Assembly: GCA_002898575.1 (NCBI GenBank)
Contig: BEHT01000017.1
Location: forward strand, 1 to 64,000
Source: a bacterium HR17
GTDB taxonomy: Bacteria; Armatimonadota; Fervidibacteria; Fervidibacterales; Fervidibacteraceae
Reading direction: 5' to 3'
DNA: 64,000 nt
Under the pieces are notes generated by a model. It searched no databases and was not told the origin of the DNA. It was given only the letters and a program-made list of their open reading frames with translations. The position numbers and the translations under genes were made by a program. Shown piece by piece: positions 45,391 to 54,339 of the stretch (its first letter is position 1; every line of letters starts with the position of its first letter).

Positions 45391-46521
45391 ATGCTGCGCG
45401 TCGGCGTGATCGGGACAGGCGATGTGGCGCGCAAAAGTTACTTGCCCAACTTGCACGACCCTGACGCAGGCATCATCTTGCAGGCGGTCTGCGATCGCGT
45501 GCAAGAACGAGCGGCAGCCGCCGCTCGCGACTTCGGGGCACAAGCGGTTTACACGGACGCCGCAACGATGTTGGAACGCGAAGAGTTGGATGTCGTGTTC
45601 GTGCTGACACCGTTGCTCACCCATGCGCCTATCGTTCGGCAAGTGTTGCAGGCGGGTAAACACTGCTACTCGGAAAAGCCGCTGACCTTGAGCCGCCGAG
45701 AAGCGGACGAGTTGGCGGAAATGGCGGAGCGCAACAAGGTGCTACTGTTGTGTGCGCCGATTTACCCGTTGCTGCCGCCGGTGCAATTTTTGCGGGATTT
45801 GGTGGCGCGGGGGGCGTTGGGCAAGGTGGCGCTTGCCCGCGCCCATAGCAGTCATGGCGGTCCTGACCGCGGCACTTTTCACACCGATGCAGGCAACTAC
45901 TTTCGGGCAGAAACGGCGGGACCTTACGCACCCCTTTACGACATGGGCGTTTATGCCTTAACGCTGCTGACCTTCGTTTTAGGTTCGGTGCGCCGCGTCG
46001 TGGCAATGGCGGGCACCGCCATCCCCACGCGGCGGATTGAAAAGGTGCTGGAGGCGGGTTTTGTGCCCTACACGCTGCAAGTGACGACGCGTGATAACGG
46101 GTTTGTGCTGTTGGATTTCGGCGACGGGTGCTTCGCATGCGTGGACGCCAGTTTCTGCATGCGCTACAACCGAACGCCGACCTACGAGTTTTACGGCAGT
46201 CACGGGGCGCTGACAGCGGATTTGTGGCGCAACGAAATTTGGCTCGTCAGCGAAGTGGACGGGTTTCAGCATCCCGACGGATGGCACCGGGTGGAGGTGC
46301 CGCCCGAAAAGATACCGGCGGAGCGACAGCGTGAGGGCGAACGGCGCCCGACGATGGGGCAACGGGTCGCTGAGCATGTGCGGCAGTGTTTGGCGACAGG
46401 TATGCTGTCGCCCATCCATGTCCGTTTTGCCCGTCACATTGTTGAGGTCATGGAGAAGGCATTGCTGGCGTTGGAGACGGGGCAAGTGCAGGAAGTGGAA
46501 AGTCGCTTGCCGACAGGGTGA
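45391..46521 (+). CDS. Gfo/Idh/MocA-family oxidoreductase
   Basis: A 376-residue NAD(P)-dependent sugar or inositol dehydrogenase-like protein. The N-terminal Rossmann fold has VGVIGTGDVARKSYLP, and HCYSEKPLT carries the conserved Lys. The C-terminal alpha/beta domain includes YDMGVYALTLL. GGTGAGGG precedes the ATG at 45391. It follows the GHL6 gene, suggesting that it handles a sugar released by that enzyme, though this is a guess from position. The SRP RNA promoter overlaps its last codons. Confidence 0.88.
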   Translation: MLRVGVIGTGDVARKSYLPNLHDPDAGIILQAVCDRVQERAAAAARDFGAQAVYTDAATMLEREELDVVFVLTPLLTHAPIVRQVLQAGKHCYSEKPLTLSRREADELAEMAERNKVLLLCAPIYPLLPPVQFLRDLVARGALGKVALARAHSSHGGPDRGTFHTDAGNYFRAETAGPYAPLYDMGVYALTLLTFVLGSVRRVVAMAGTAIPTRRIEKVLEAGFVPYTLQVTTRDNGFVLLDFGDGCFACVDASFCMRYNRTPTYEFYGSHGALTADLWRNEIWLVSEVDGFQHPDGWHRVEVPPEKIPAERQREGERRPTMGQRVAEHVRQCLATGMLSPIHVRFARHIVEVMEKALLALETGQVQEVESRLPTG

Positions 46522-46535
46522 GCGCCGGTTAAAAT
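46507..46535 (+). promoter_or_regulatory. Sigma70-type promoter for SRP RNA
   Basis: TTGCCG (46507-46512) and TAAAAT (46530-46535) are 17 bases apart. The predicted start, about six bases later, falls at the 5' end of the folded SRP RNA (46541). Confidence 0.65.
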
Positions 46536-46540
46536 CAAAG

Positions 46541-46823
46541 GCGGGAGCCGCGCTAAGCGGGGAGCTCGCCGTGCCCTGAACCCGCAATCGGCGATAGCGG
46601 GGCTGAACTCCCTGCCTGCGGGCTCGCCTTGTGGGGACGGGCTGACGCGCGGAGCGAGGAAGGCTGGGTCCTGCGCGGCGGCACAGGGTGAACCCCGCCA
46701 GGCCCGGAAGGGAGCAACGGTAAGCCCTCCCTGCCGCGCGCCGCAGGGGTGCCTGGCTGGAGCCACCGGCGTCGGTAACGCCTGGAAGGCGAGTTCAACG
46801 GTGGGGTGCGCGGCTCCCCTCCA
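46541..46823 (+). ncRNA. ffs: Signal recognition particle RNA, large bacterial type
   Basis: About 280 bases. The ends pair as GGGAGCCGCGC (46543-46553) with GCGCGGCTCCC (46808-46818). The S domain holds the universal segment GTGAACCCCGCCAGGCCC, then the GGAA tetraloop (46706-46709) and AGCAACGGTAAG, the Ffh (SRP54) binding site. GCCGTGCCCTGAACCCGCAA near 46569 matches the Alu-domain part of Bacillus-type scRNA, so it is the large form rather than the 4.5S form. A T-run at 46824-46828 ends it. Confidence 0.95.
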
Positions 46824-46828
46824 TTTTT
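46824..46828 (+). terminator. T-run ending SRP RNA
   Basis: Five T directly follow the terminal SRP RNA stem, which itself serves as the terminator hairpin. Confidence 0.6.
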
Positions 46829-46853
46829 ACGCAAGTTGAGGGGTCGCACCCTT

Positions 46854-48533
46854 ATGCCCACACGGGTCCTTTTGCTCGCCGATGACGAACGCATCGTCAA
46901 TTTGTTCCGGAGCGCGGAGCCGGAAGTCTGTGCGGTTTCTTCTATGCCTGCGGCAGTCGCTCGGTTGCATGAGCCATGGTCGGTCGTGGCAGCCCTTTAC
47001 CCTTTGACCCGTGGGGACAGTATCGCGTGGTTAAAGGAGAGTCAAGACCATTGCCCCCATGCAGGGCGATTACTGGTGTGCGCATCGCCTCCGTCCGTTG
47101 AAACGGTGTTGCGCGCCGTCAATGTCGCACAAGTTTCGCATGTCCTCGTCGCACCCCAGTCACCCGAGCAAGTGCGCCTCGCAGTGCTCCAAACTCAAGC
47201 CGCTGCGGAAAAGGCACGCGCTGCAGCGTTGATTCCTTTCGCAGAGGGGTTAACGGAGTTAACTGACACCGACAACGCGACAAGGGCAGGACACGCGCTG
47301 CGGGTGCAACATTACGCTTGGGCGATCGGGCAAGCGATGCAACTGCCAGACCATCTACTGGCTGCGTTGCGGCTCGCTTGCTTGCTGCACGACCTCGGCA
47401 AAGTTGCGGCGCCTGACGATGAATCCCAGCAGCATCCCCTTTACGGTGCTTATTGGGCGTTGCGGTGTGGGCTGGCAAAAGAAGTGCAAGAAGCCATCCG
47501 CTATCACCACGAACGCTGGGACGGCACCGGGGTGCCAGAGGGGCTAAAGGGCAGCGATATCCCACTGTTAGCCCGGTTAATCGCCATGGCAGATGCCTAT
47601 GACCGATGGACGACTGAGTTGAAGTTGCCGCCGGCTCAACTGCACGCGCAATTGCACGGCAGTGCAGGCAAGGCGATGGACCCTCAAATCGTTCAAGCGC
47701 TCTTTGCGTTACGCGAGCCGCACGATGTGTTCGCCGTTTTAGAACAGCGGGACGACTTACCCGTGTTGGCGCCGGTCGTGCAACAAGCCTTAGAGTTGTT
47801 GATGCGTGATGACTTTGATTGGCGCCAGGTCGCTGAAGTCTTGTCGCGCGATGAACGGTTGGCAGCCCACCTGTTGCGGTTGGCGAACTCCGCCATCACA
47901 GGGTTTCGTCGTCGCATTACCAACTTACCAACCGCTTTGCGCGTGCTGGGGGCGCGTCCCGTTTGCAACCTTTTGCTGACGCTCTCGGTCCGGCCGCTGC
48001 TACGGGTATCGGCGGAATACGACCTATGGCGCCATTCGTTGGGATGCGCTTTGTTGGCGCGGGCGATTGCCCAACGAACGCGGCAGGTTGAACCGGACGA
48101 AGCCTTCGCCGCTGGGCTGTTGCACGATATCGGCAAGAATTTGCTGTGGCGCTACTTCCCTGAGGGATCGCGGCGTGCCCACGAGATTACTCAACGGCAA
48201 CGATGCCCGCTATTTCTCGCAGAGCGGTTGATTTTCGGCACGACCCATGCAGAAGTGGGCGGATGGCTGTTGGAGCGATGGCGCCTGCCCAGCCCGTTGC
48301 CAGAGGCGGTTGCGACCCATCACGATCCACCTCCCGATGCTGCACCGTTGGTATGGCACATTTACTGGGCAAACGCCCTGTGGCACCAGGCGCAAGGGAC
48401 ACCGACCGACAGGCACCACTGGTGCCCGTTGCCCGTCGCGTTAGCGTGGCAAAAAACCTTGTCGGATGTGTCAACGCTGGTCGCGGAGGCTGACCAACAG
48501 GTGCGCGAAGTGGAACGGCTGATGGGCGTTTGA
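46854..48533 (+). CDS. HD-GYP plus HDOD signalling protein
   Basis: A 559-residue three-part protein. Residues 1-120 resemble a receiver domain but lack the usual acidic pocket (ADDER is all that remains). Residues 135-275 form an HD domain with LLHDLGK and HHERWDGTGVPEGLKG; the GYP of active c-di-GMP phosphodiesterases is GVP. Residues 305-530 are an HDOD domain with its own LLHDIGK. Combined HD-GYP/HDOD proteins are rare. The ATG at 46854 has GAGGGG ten bases upstream. Its last 63 bases overlap hflX on the other strand. Confidence 0.82.
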   Translation: MPTRVLLLADDERIVNLFRSAEPEVCAVSSMPAAVARLHEPWSVVAALYPLTRGDSIAWLKESQDHCPHAGRLLVCASPPSVETVLRAVNVAQVSHVLVAPQSPEQVRLAVLQTQAAAEKARAAALIPFAEGLTELTDTDNATRAGHALRVQHYAWAIGQAMQLPDHLLAALRLACLLHDLGKVAAPDDESQQHPLYGAYWALRCGLAKEVQEAIRYHHERWDGTGVPEGLKGSDIPLLARLIAMADAYDRWTTELKLPPAQLHAQLHGSAGKAMDPQIVQALFALREPHDVFAVLEQRDDLPVLAPVVQQALELLMRDDFDWRQVAEVLSRDERLAAHLLRLANSAITGFRRRITNLPTALRVLGARPVCNLLLTLSVRPLLRVSAEYDLWRHSLGCALLARAIAQRTRQVEPDEAFAAGLLHDIGKNLLWRYFPEGSRRAHEITQRQRCPLFLAERLIFGTTHAEVGGWLLERWRLPSPLPEAVATHHDPPPDAAPLVWHIYWANALWHQAQGTPTDRHHWCPLPVALAWQKTLSDVSTLVAEADQQVREVERLMGV

Positions 48534-49877
48534 TTCTGCGACGACGGGCGTCACACTCACTGAACCAGCGTTCAACAAGGTGACCTGCTTCTGCAAGTGC
48601 TCAGCGAAGTGGCGCTCCATTTCGGCATCCAACACGATGGCGTCATCCGTATAGGCGACACTGTAAACGACGCCGTTGCGGTAGGCGAACGCCACGAGGT
48701 CTTGCGCCCACAGCGCTAACTGCCCCCGCACCCGCACCAATCGTTGTTTGGCGTATTCGCGCTGAATGCGTCGGCGCAGTTCGTCCAAACCGTTTCCAGT
48801 GAGTGCGGACACCAGCAGGGCGTTGGGGTAGCGTTGGCTTAACCGCTCGCGGTCCCAGTCAGGTGGTAGCCGGTCGGCTTTGTTGAGAACCAGAATCGTC
48901 GGCTTACCGCCTGCACCGATTTCTTGCAAGGTGCGTTCCACGACAGCGATGTGATCGTCAAGCGCTGGATGGGTGACATCAGCGACATGCAGCAGCAAAT
49001 CAGCGGTGCGCACTTCCTCCAGCGTCGCGTGGAAGGACGCGATGAGGTGAGGCGGTAGTTTGCGGATGAACCCGATGGTGTCCGTTAACAGAGCACGGTG
49101 TCCGTCAGGGAGGACCAACACGCGGGTCGTCGCATCCAGCGTCGCGAACAAGCGGTCTTCCACAAACACTTGCGCTTTTGTCAGAGCGTTCATCAGCGTG
49201 GACTTACCGACATTCGTGTAGCCGACGAGGGCGACGGTGAACAGTTGTCGTTCCTTACGGCTCTGCACACGGGCGCTGGTTTGGCGCTGGATTTCCCGCA
49301 ACTGGCGCTGCAAGTCAGCGATGCGTTTTTTGGCACGGCGTTGGTCTATCTCCAACTGCGTTTCGCCAGGACCGCGTGTGCCGATGCCGCCGCCCAAGCG
49401 TGACAGGTGCTGCCACATGCGGCGCAGGCGGGGCAGTTGGTATTGCAGTTGCGCTAACTCCACCTGCAGCATCGCTTGTTTGGTGCGGGCGCGACGGGCG
49501 AAGATGTCCAAGATCAACTCGGTGCGGTCAACGACCCGCACCCCCACCAAGTTTTCTAAGTTGCGGGCTTGAGCGGGGGTCAGCTCGTGGTCAACGATGA
49601 CTATGTCGGCGTTGAGTTCTCCACACAAGCGAGCGACTTCTTCGGCTTTACCGCGTCCGACGAAATAAGCGGGGTCAGCCTCACGGCGCACTTGCGTCAC
49701 CATGCCGACCACTTCTAGTTCGGCGGTGTCTGCCAACGCCGCTAATTCCGACAAGGACTCACGCAAATCGTCGGCGCCGTTGAACGCCACACCGACGAGC
49801 ACAGCGCGTTCTTTGCGCGGCGCTTTGGATAAAGTTGGTTGGTTCAACGCGATGCCGATCACCTCCACGAACGACAA
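48471..49877 (-). CDS. hflX: Ribosome-associated GTPase HflX
   Basis: A 468-residue GTPase that splits stalled or heat-damaged 70S ribosomes. The N-terminal domain holds NADIVIVDHELTPAQARNLE and the glycine-rich GGGIGTRGPGETQLE. The G domain has VALVGYTNVGKSTL, DTIGFI and LNKAD. TTG at 49877 with AAAGGT nearby is the first start; in-frame GTG codons a few residues on are possible. The 3' end overlaps the HD-GYP/HDOD gene by 63 bases. Confidence 0.93.
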   Translation of the reverse strand: MSFVEVIGIALNQPTLSKAPRKERAVLVGVAFNGADDLRESLSELAALADTAELEVVGMVTQVRREADPAYFVGRGKAEEVARLCGELNADIVIVDHELTPAQARNLENLVGVRVVDRTELILDIFARRARTKQAMLQVELAQLQYQLPRLRRMWQHLSRLGGGIGTRGPGETQLEIDQRRAKKRIADLQRQLREIQRQTSARVQSRKERQLFTVALVGYTNVGKSTLMNALTKAQVFVEDRLFATLDATTRVLVLPDGHRALLTDTIGFIRKLPPHLIASFHATLEEVRTADLLLHVADVTHPALDDHIAVVERTLQEIGAGGKPTILVLNKADRLPPDWDRERLSQRYPNALLVSALTGNGLDELRRRIQREYAKQRLVRVRGQLALWAQDLVAFAYRNGVVYSVAYTDDAIVLDAEMERHFAEHLQKQVTLLNAGSVSVTPVVAESNAHQPFHFAHLLVSLRDQR

Positions 49878-50019
49878 CGATACCTTTTCAAGACCACCTT
49901 CATTTTAACCCCGCCTTTGCCCAAAGGTGCCAGCGAGCAGGACGGTGCAAAGACATCAGCGCCAAAGGTGCGCCCTCGCGGGGGCAAAAGGGCAATGCCA
50001 CTCGTCAAGCGCCACGCCC

Positions 50020-50766
50020 CTACTGGCGGGGGGTTGGGGGGCTTTGTTGCGGGGCTTGAAATTCAGCGACTTGCTGGTAGCCTTTGGGCAAGGTGTAGCG
50101 GAAATCGGACGCCGACAGACGAGGGTTGAGGGTCATCTCTTGAAAGGTTTCGTCTACGGTAACGGTCATCGTGCCGCCTCCAGGGTGAGCGCGACGGATG
50201 ACGCGTCGGCTGCGCCAGATGCGCCCGTCTTTGTCCAACCAAAGGGTTTGTTGGACCCCGTCCTTGAGGGTGAGGGCGATGCGGGTAACGGAGCGCCCGC
50301 CCACTGTCTCGCTACCGACGACCTTGGCGGTTTGCACCTTCGCCCGCCAGCCTTCACCCAAGAAACAACTGAGTGCGTCCACAGCGGGCAGTTGTTTGCG
50401 GTCACCTCGCACGACCGCCTGAAGGGTCTTGGGAGCGGTCTCTTTCTTGACCTGGCGCAACGCATCCACCTGAGTGAACATGGTCTTACCGTCACAGGTC
50501 ACGGAGAGCCCACCTTGCTGATTTTCCATCCAGCGCACCCGCAAGCGGTTGGGGCGTTGAAAGACGGCGTCGTGGCGCACCGTTTGTTTCGCCTTCGCAT
50601 CACCAAGTTGCTGTTCTACGACGATCGTAGACCGAACGCGCAAAGCCGTCGCCGATGCGTAACTTTTTGCCATTTTGTCCAGCAAGGGTGCAGCGTTTTG
50701 CTGTGCGGCACTCAAGGCGCCCACGACGATGACGCACAAGCCTAACGACACCGTTCGGCAAAGCAT
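50020..50766 (-). CDS. LolA/DUF2092-like exported protein
   Basis: A 248-residue exported protein. After a signal peptide (1-20), YASATALRVRSTIVVEQQ, FQRPNRLRVRW and LSVTCDGKTMFTQ follow the pattern of the LolA/LolB-like fold and its DUF2092 relatives, which carry lipids or lipoproteins across the periplasm. The C-terminal half has more beta strands and a Pro/Gln-rich tail. CAGGAG precedes the ATG at 50766; the frame extends upstream across the divergent M16 gene and that part is rejected. Confidence 0.78.
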   Translation of the reverse strand: MLCRTVSLGLCVIVVGALSAAQQNAAPLLDKMAKSYASATALRVRSTIVVEQQLGDAKAKQTVRHDAVFQRPNRLRVRWMENQQGGLSVTCDGKTMFTQVDALRQVKKETAPKTLQAVVRGDRKQLPAVDALSCFLGEGWRAKVQTAKVVGSETVGGRSVTRIALTLKDGVQQTLWLDKDGRIWRSRRVIRRAHPGGGTMTVTVDETFQEMTLNPRLSASDFRYTLPKGYQQVAEFQAPQQSPPTPRQ

Positions 50767-50898
50767 GCTGAATCCACTCCTGACGCAAAATTTTAGAGAC
50801 GCCCCCAATTGTGCCGCACCCGTAACGGTTTTGCGGCAATGGCAAAGGCGTGCTACAACATTCCTCACGCCTATCATCCGTAAAGGAGGCTGTGGACA

Positions 50899-52134
50899 AT
50901 GACATTGTGGGAACCCGTTCGGATGACGCTGCCCAACGGTTGCACAGTGATCGCCCGTCGGGTCGCCGCGACGCCAATGGTCACTGTGCATGGGTTCATC
51001 AAAGGTGGTGCAGTGTGGGACAGCCCCACAAAGCCCGGTTGCGCAGCGTTGATGGCGCAAGTGATGCGCCGTGGCACAGAACACCACTCCGCTCAAGAAA
51101 TTGATGACTTACTGGAACGGCGCGGAGCGGAATTGTCTTTAAATGTTCAGCCCGAAGGTTTAGCGATTCAACTGAGTTGCTTACCGCAGGACTTGCCTGA
51201 CTGCCTCCGCTTGATGGCAGAGGTGCTGCGATACCCGACCTTTCCCGACGACGAAGTAGAAAAACAGCGTTTGCGTTGGCTGAACGCCCTGCGGGATGCG
51301 TTGACCCGCCCTGAAGAAGTTTCCCGCCGACGGTTTTTGCAACTGGCTTACCCCCCCGATCACCCTTTCCATTGTCCCGTTGAAGGGACACCGGAAGGTG
51401 TGGCGACGGTAACGCGGGACGATCTGCTGGCAACTCATCGTCGGGTAACCCCTTCCAACGGCGTTTTTGCCGTTGTCGGCAATATGGAACCGCAAGCCTT
51501 AGCCGAACAATTGGCGCTTGCGCTGGCAGATTGGACAGCGGATGGGACGCCTGTCGTGTTCCCGCCCGCCTCACTGCCGCCAAGCACTGTGTTGGAGCGG
51601 CAGGCTTTACCTGACCGCACGCAGTGTTGGATCGCAATGGGGCACCGAGGACTGCGCCGCACCGATGAACGGTTTTACGCCGCCAATGTGCTGGTGACCA
51701 TTTTGGGGGCAGGATGGGGCCGACTGTTCACGCAAATTCGGGACAATCAAGGGTTGGCGTACGCCGTCAGCGCATCGCTACAAGCCGGTTTGGGCGAGGG
51801 ACCTTTCCTCGTGCGCATGGGCGTCAACCCCAAAGATGTGGACCGAGCGCTGGACAGCGCCTTGGCGGAGTTGCGCAAAGCCTGTCAAGAACCGCCCAGC
51901 CCCGATGAAGTCGCCGACGCTAAAAACTACCTACTGGGGCGGTTGGTGCTGGGCATGGAAACCAGCGCCGGCGTGGCAAGCCTGTTGGTCAACTGCGAAC
52001 TGTTTGGTTTGGGCTTGGATTACCCTCAACGCGCCAAATGTTTTTACGACCCGATCACACCCGAACAGGTGCTGGAAGTCGCCCGCAGCGTGCTTCACCC
52101 CGACCGCGTGGCGATCGCCATCGCAGGACCGTAA
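50899..52134 (+). CDS. M16 peptidase homologue lacking the zinc motif
   Basis: A 411-residue protein with the fold of insulinase-family (M16) peptidases. LPNGCTVIARR, VHGFIKGGAVWDSP and the C-terminal RLFTQIRDNQGLAYAVSAS region are characteristic. The HxxEH motif that binds zinc should lie around residues 47-55, but the segment reads GCAALMAQVMRRGTEHHS. It is therefore a non-catalytic type, which normally pairs with an active M16 subunit; none is encoded nearby. AAAGGAGG precedes the ATG. It ends two bases from the convergent pseudopilin gene. Confidence 0.87.
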   Translation: MTLWEPVRMTLPNGCTVIARRVAATPMVTVHGFIKGGAVWDSPTKPGCAALMAQVMRRGTEHHSAQEIDDLLERRGAELSLNVQPEGLAIQLSCLPQDLPDCLRLMAEVLRYPTFPDDEVEKQRLRWLNALRDALTRPEEVSRRRFLQLAYPPDHPFHCPVEGTPEGVATVTRDDLLATHRRVTPSNGVFAVVGNMEPQALAEQLALALADWTADGTPVVFPPASLPPSTVLERQALPDRTQCWIAMGHRGLRRTDERFYAANVLVTILGAGWGRLFTQIRDNQGLAYAVSASLQAGLGEGPFLVRMGVNPKDVDRALDSALAELRKACQEPPSPDEVADAKNYLLGRLVLGMETSAGVASLLVNCELFGLGLDYPQRAKCFYDPITPEQVLEVARSVLHPDRVAIAIAGP

Positions 52135-52136
52135 GG

Positions 52137-52967
52137 TCACTGCAATCCGACGCCGACGCAATCGTCTTGGATGGACCACTCGCAGACTTTGGTGCTGCCA
52201 TACTTGCGCCACTTGGCGTGCCCGTCGCCAAAGATGGCATTGAAGCCCTCCATGTGGCGGTTAGCGGCTTTGGACGCTGTGCAGTCGGGCCAGCGGTCAG
52301 TGCGGATTTCTTCCTGCAACCCACGAATGGAGTTGCCGGGGAAACCGGTGCCTGCTTGTCGGGTCCACGCGTCCACGATGTGGATGCTGCCAGCGGGGTC
52401 GGCGACTTCCGCTTCGTGCACGCCGACGGTCGTGCCCGTGCGGACGAACCCGCTTTTGTTGCCGTCGTAGAAATTCGGCGTTCGCCACGCTTGAGGGATG
52501 TTGCGAATGACATTGCGCCCGTAGGAGAGAGCGTGAACGACGCACCCCAACGAGTAAGTCGTTCCGTCTCCGCACATTCCGCCAAAAAGGTTAGGGTCGT
52601 CCACTGTTACGCCGACATAAGGCGTTGGGCAAGTTGCCGCCCCGTTGGTGGTGGTGAAACTGACCGTCGTCGCAGAACGCTCGCCCGACGGGCAGACGAA
52701 CACTTGCTCGTTTTTGATATAGGGGTAAATCATCGTCGGCCACGAGTAGTTAGGACCTGAGGGCGGCAACTGGGCAGGGACAAAGTTGCCGTCGTAGTCC
52801 TGCGTATACATGGACACAGCAGTCCCGATTTGGCGGCAGTTGCTCAGGCAACTGATTTGGCGGGCTTTTTCACGCACGCGGCTGAACACGGGGAACAAAA
52901 TCGCCGCCAGAATGGCGATGATCGCGATGACCACCAACAACTCAATCAGCGTGAATGCCCGACGCAT
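52137..52967 (-). CDS. DUF1559 pseudopilin (H-x9-DG protein)
   Basis: A 276-residue pilin-like protein starting [20 protein letters not shown], then CLSNCRQ, several spaced Cys and the C-terminal [16 protein letters not shown] (H-x9-DG). It is the only copy here with a Cys pair straddling the end of the helix (CLSNC). Its stop lies two bases from the M16 gene stop on the other strand. The ribosome-binding site before the ATG at 52967 is weak. Confidence 0.9.
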   Translation of the reverse strand: MRRAFTLIELLVVIAIIAILAAILFPVFSRVREKARQISCLSNCRQIGTAVSMYTQDYDGNFVPAQLPPSGPNYSWPTMIYPYIKNEQVFVCPSGERSATTVSFTTTNGAATCPTPYVGVTVDDPNLFGGMCGDGTTYSLGCVVHALSYGRNVIRNIPQAWRTPNFYDGNKSGFVRTGTTVGVHEAEVADPAGSIHIVDAWTRQAGTGFPGNSIRGLQEEIRTDRWPDCTASKAANRHMEGFNAIFGDGHAKWRKYGSTKVCEWSIQDDCVGVGLQ

Positions 52968-53123
52968 CGCAGGTCACCCCGTTGGCACACAGGTTTTCTC
53001 AGCCCCGCTTTGCAGGCTGTTGTGCGGCGGCACTAAAATTTTGCTGACCTGACAGCCGCAGCGCATCAAGGAACCGTTAACCGTGCGTTAACGATCGCTG
53101 AAGGGCAAAAGGGGAGAGTGCCG

Positions 53124-54296
53124 GTGAACTGGCAACGGTTACAGGAGGCGGTCCGCTGCAACGGTGTGGACGGGTGGCTGCTGGCGGACTGGCGAGGGCG
53201 CAACCCCATCGCTGTAGCCCTTGTCCCGTTGCCTCACACGCCAACGCGGGGCTGGTTTTGCCTTGTGCCAGCGGAAGGGGAACCCAAGTGGTTGGTCCCG
53301 CGTTTGGAGCGGTCGCTGTTTGCCACGATGCCCGGTCACATCTACGATTACGCGGCGCGCCACGAACTGCTGACAGGGCTCCGCTGGCTGCTGGATGGGA
53401 CAAAACGGGTCGCTGTGGAGTATTCGCCCAACGCCGAACTCCCCAGCGTCTCCCATCTGGACGCCGGCACTTTTGAACTGCTGCGCCAGTGCGGCGTGGA
53501 AGTCGTCTCATCGGCAGATTTGATCCACTGGGTCTTGGGGCGCGTGAGTGAAAGGGCATTGATGCTGCACCGCCAAGCGGCGCAGAAGTTGCTGCACCTG
53601 AAAGACGAAGCCTTTCAGTTCATCGCCGACGCCCTCATGCGGGGGCGGTCGGTGACCGAGGGAGAAGTTCAGCGGTTTTTGCTGCAGCGGTTCACGGAGG
53701 AAGGGTTGACGACCACTCTACCGCCCATCGTCGCCGCCGGCGCCAACAGCGCCGACCCCCATTACTTTCCCACCGCAGATTTGTCTGCTCCTATCGGTTG
53801 GGGCGATTTCGTGCTGTTGGACTTGTTTGCCAAAATCGCTGGCGACCCAGACGCCGTTTATGCCGACATCACTTGGTGCGGCTACACGGGCAGCACCGTC
53901 CCGCCCCGCTTTGAGGCACAATTTGCCATCGTGCGCGCGGCACGAGACGCCGCGCTGGAGTTTTTGGCGGAACGGGTCTGCAAGGGTGAACCGGTGCGCG
54001 GCTTTGAGGTGGACGCCGTCGCCCGTCAAGTCGTCGCCCGCCATGGCGGAGCCGACCGGTTCATCCACCGCACCGGACACAGTTTGGGACGCGAGGTGCA
54101 TGGCTGGGGTGTCAACTTGGACGGCTATGAAACCCACGACGCCCGCTTGCTGGTGCCCGGCACCCTGGTGACTGTTGAACCCGGCGTCTATGGACCTGAA
54201 GTCGGCACCCGCACGGAAATCAATGTCGCCGTTCACGACGGCAAAGTGGAAGTCACGACGATGCCCTTGCAGGAAAACATCGTGCCCTTGCTGTAA
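53124..54296 (+). CDS. M24-family metallopeptidase (Xaa-Pro aminopeptidase type)
   Basis: A 390-residue peptidase with a creatinase-like N-terminal domain and a pita-bread catalytic domain. All five metal ligands are visible: Asp in FVLLDLFAKI, Asp in YADITWCG, His in HRTGHSLGREVHG, Glu in VTVEPGVYG and Glu in TRTEINV. Such enzymes remove N-terminal residues before Pro. GTG at 53124 is seven bases after GGGGAG; a GTG at 53118 is too close. A rhomboid gene starts 43 bases after it. Confidence 0.91.
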   Translation: MNWQRLQEAVRCNGVDGWLLADWRGRNPIAVALVPLPHTPTRGWFCLVPAEGEPKWLVPRLERSLFATMPGHIYDYAARHELLTGLRWLLDGTKRVAVEYSPNAELPSVSHLDAGTFELLRQCGVEVVSSADLIHWVLGRVSERALMLHRQAAQKLLHLKDEAFQFIADALMRGRSVTEGEVQRFLLQRFTEEGLTTTLPPIVAAGANSADPHYFPTADLSAPIGWGDFVLLDLFAKIAGDPDAVYADITWCGYTGSTVPPRFEAQFAIVRAARDAALEFLAERVCKGEPVRGFEVDAVARQVVARHGGADRFIHRTGHSLGREVHGWGVNLDGYETHDARLLVPGTLVTVEPGVYGPEVGTRTEINVAVHDGKVEVTTMPLQENIVPLL

Positions 54297-54339
54297 CGCG
54301 CGTCGCACCGCACTGTGCAAGCAAAGGGGGGAGACAGCG

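Noticed and set aside
50767-51096. Upstream extension of the LolA-like frame
   Set aside because: It runs antisense through the start of the M16 gene and precedes a clear signal peptide with its own ribosome-binding site.
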